Source: Thiothrix winogradskyi
Lineage (GTDB): Bacteria; Pseudomonadota; Gammaproteobacteria; Thiotrichales; Thiotrichaceae
Direction of reading: 5' to 3'
Length of the DNA stretch: 64,000 nucleotides
Assembly: GCF_021650935.1 (NCBI RefSeq)
Contig: NZ_CP091244.1
Location: 2,046,001 to 2,110,000, forward strand
Shown in pieces: positions 63,561 through 64,000 of the stretch. The translations under genes and the position numbers were made by a program. The notes below the pieces were generated by a model. It had not been told where the DNA came from. It saw only the letters and a list, made by a program, of their open reading frames with translations, and ran no database searches. Every line of letters begins with the position of its first letter. The first letter of the stretch is position 1.

Positions 63561-64000
63561 TCAATATTCCACCTGCTGCGGAAACGTTGGAAACAACACC
63601 GACCGTTCTACCACTTCCGCCGGAATATGAAACGTCATATTACCTGCTGCATCGCACAGCCATACCTCTTTTGCGCCACGTGAAAAATACAGCATGATTT
63701 TATCTTCCATTTCGCGACCGGTATTAGCAGAAGAGAGGATTTCAACGCAAACTTCCGGCGCAACAGAGCATTCCGTTTCCAGCTTAATGCGGGTGAATAT
63801 CTCAGGGGATGCCCACGCGACATCCGCGACTTTCGTCCCCTTGTGCGTGTAAATGGCGCATTCGGTCAAGACTTTGCCTTCTTGACGCAGGCTTTTTAGC
63901 AAGGCGGCGATTTCACCCTGCAAGATAGAGTGGTAAACCTTGGCGGGTGACATGACGATTTGCCCGTATTCGTTGAGTTCAAGTTTGAATGGCAAATTTT
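63561..64000 (-). CDS. Uma2 family protein (5' end beyond the window)
   Basis: The frame is open at the right edge; TTG 63995 is the only possible start seen, and more N-terminal sequence is likely outside. Motifs ADVAWASPEIF, VAPEVCVEILSSANTGREMEDK and LYFSRGAKEVWLCD match the Uma2/DUF820 PD-(D/E)xK fold. At least 146 residues. Confidence 0.8.
   Translation of the reverse strand, partial: NLPFKLELNEYGQIVMSPAKVYHSILQGEIAALLKSLRQEGKVLTECAIYTHKGTKVADVAWASPEIFTRIKLETECSVAPEVCVEILSSANTGREMEDKIMLYFSRGAKEVWLCDAAGNMTFHIPAEVVERSVLFPTFPQQVEY

Overview
The window looks like the chromosome of a Gram-negative gammaproteobacterium, plausibly a Thiothrix-like member of the Thiotrichales. This is an inference from gene content: an LPS core cluster with KdtA and KdkA, an Mla-type lipid transport operon, IspG, STY4528/PFGI-1-type conjugative-element genes, and frequent Uma2, toxin-antitoxin and IS genes. 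No rRNA gene, intact tRNA gene or CRISPR array was seen.

Layout. 1-4210 is the end of an integrative conjugative element (ICE) of the SPI-7/PFGI-1 type. Its parA-parB-DUF2857-STY4528 replication/partition module runs leftwards out of the window, and the element is bounded at 4161-4210 by the 3' half of a tRNA-Thr(TGT) gene, i.e. an attachment site. From 4300 rightwards is chromosome: gabD; a heme/redox-type hybrid histidine kinase broken by a tnpB-only IS200/IS605-group element; an M23 peptidase whose first residues look like the start of a MOSC protein; and a nucleotidyltransferase gene pair. Next comes a very large LRR-Roc-COR-TIR gene broken by an IS5-family element, with a coupled membrane-protein gene. 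17-25 kb holds small housekeeping and lipoprotein genes mixed with decayed fragments (GNAT, AAA/DUF4143 ATPase, a type IIG restriction enzyme). 25.4-31.5 kb carries a sirtuin, CvfB, an Aas-like acyltransferase/acyl-ACP synthetase and an aldo/keto reductase.

31.5-40.7 kb is an envelope cluster: GT2, GT9 and O-antigen ligase on one strand; lpxL and kdtA on the other; kdkA; a second GT9; and an LTA-synthase-like sulfatase-fold enzyme. 40.7-42.7 kb has a lipoprotein cytochrome, a ferredoxin and DUF2157. 42.8-52.9 kb has two tandem giant ImpA-family metalloproteases; the first carries Ig-like repeats and is split by an ISAs1-family element. 52.9-56.3 kb is a four-gene Mla/MCE operon with a STAS-permease fusion. 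The right end has ispG, a dienelactone hydrolase, a SUMF1-like protein, trpF, two Uma2 genes, an RHH/GNAT toxin-antitoxin module with a visible operator, and an SH3-domain protein.

Three IS elements of three families each sit inside a long gene. For the IS5 and ISAs1 insertions, deleting the element plus one target duplication restores the reading frame exactly, so the insertions are probably recent. The most unusual candidate system is the NTase pair / LRR-Roc-COR-TIR / membrane-protein neighbourhood at 10.8-17.1 kb, an NLR-like architecture now split by an IS. A second is the pair of ImpA-like proteases, with a perfect 17-bp palindrome just upstream of the intact copy.
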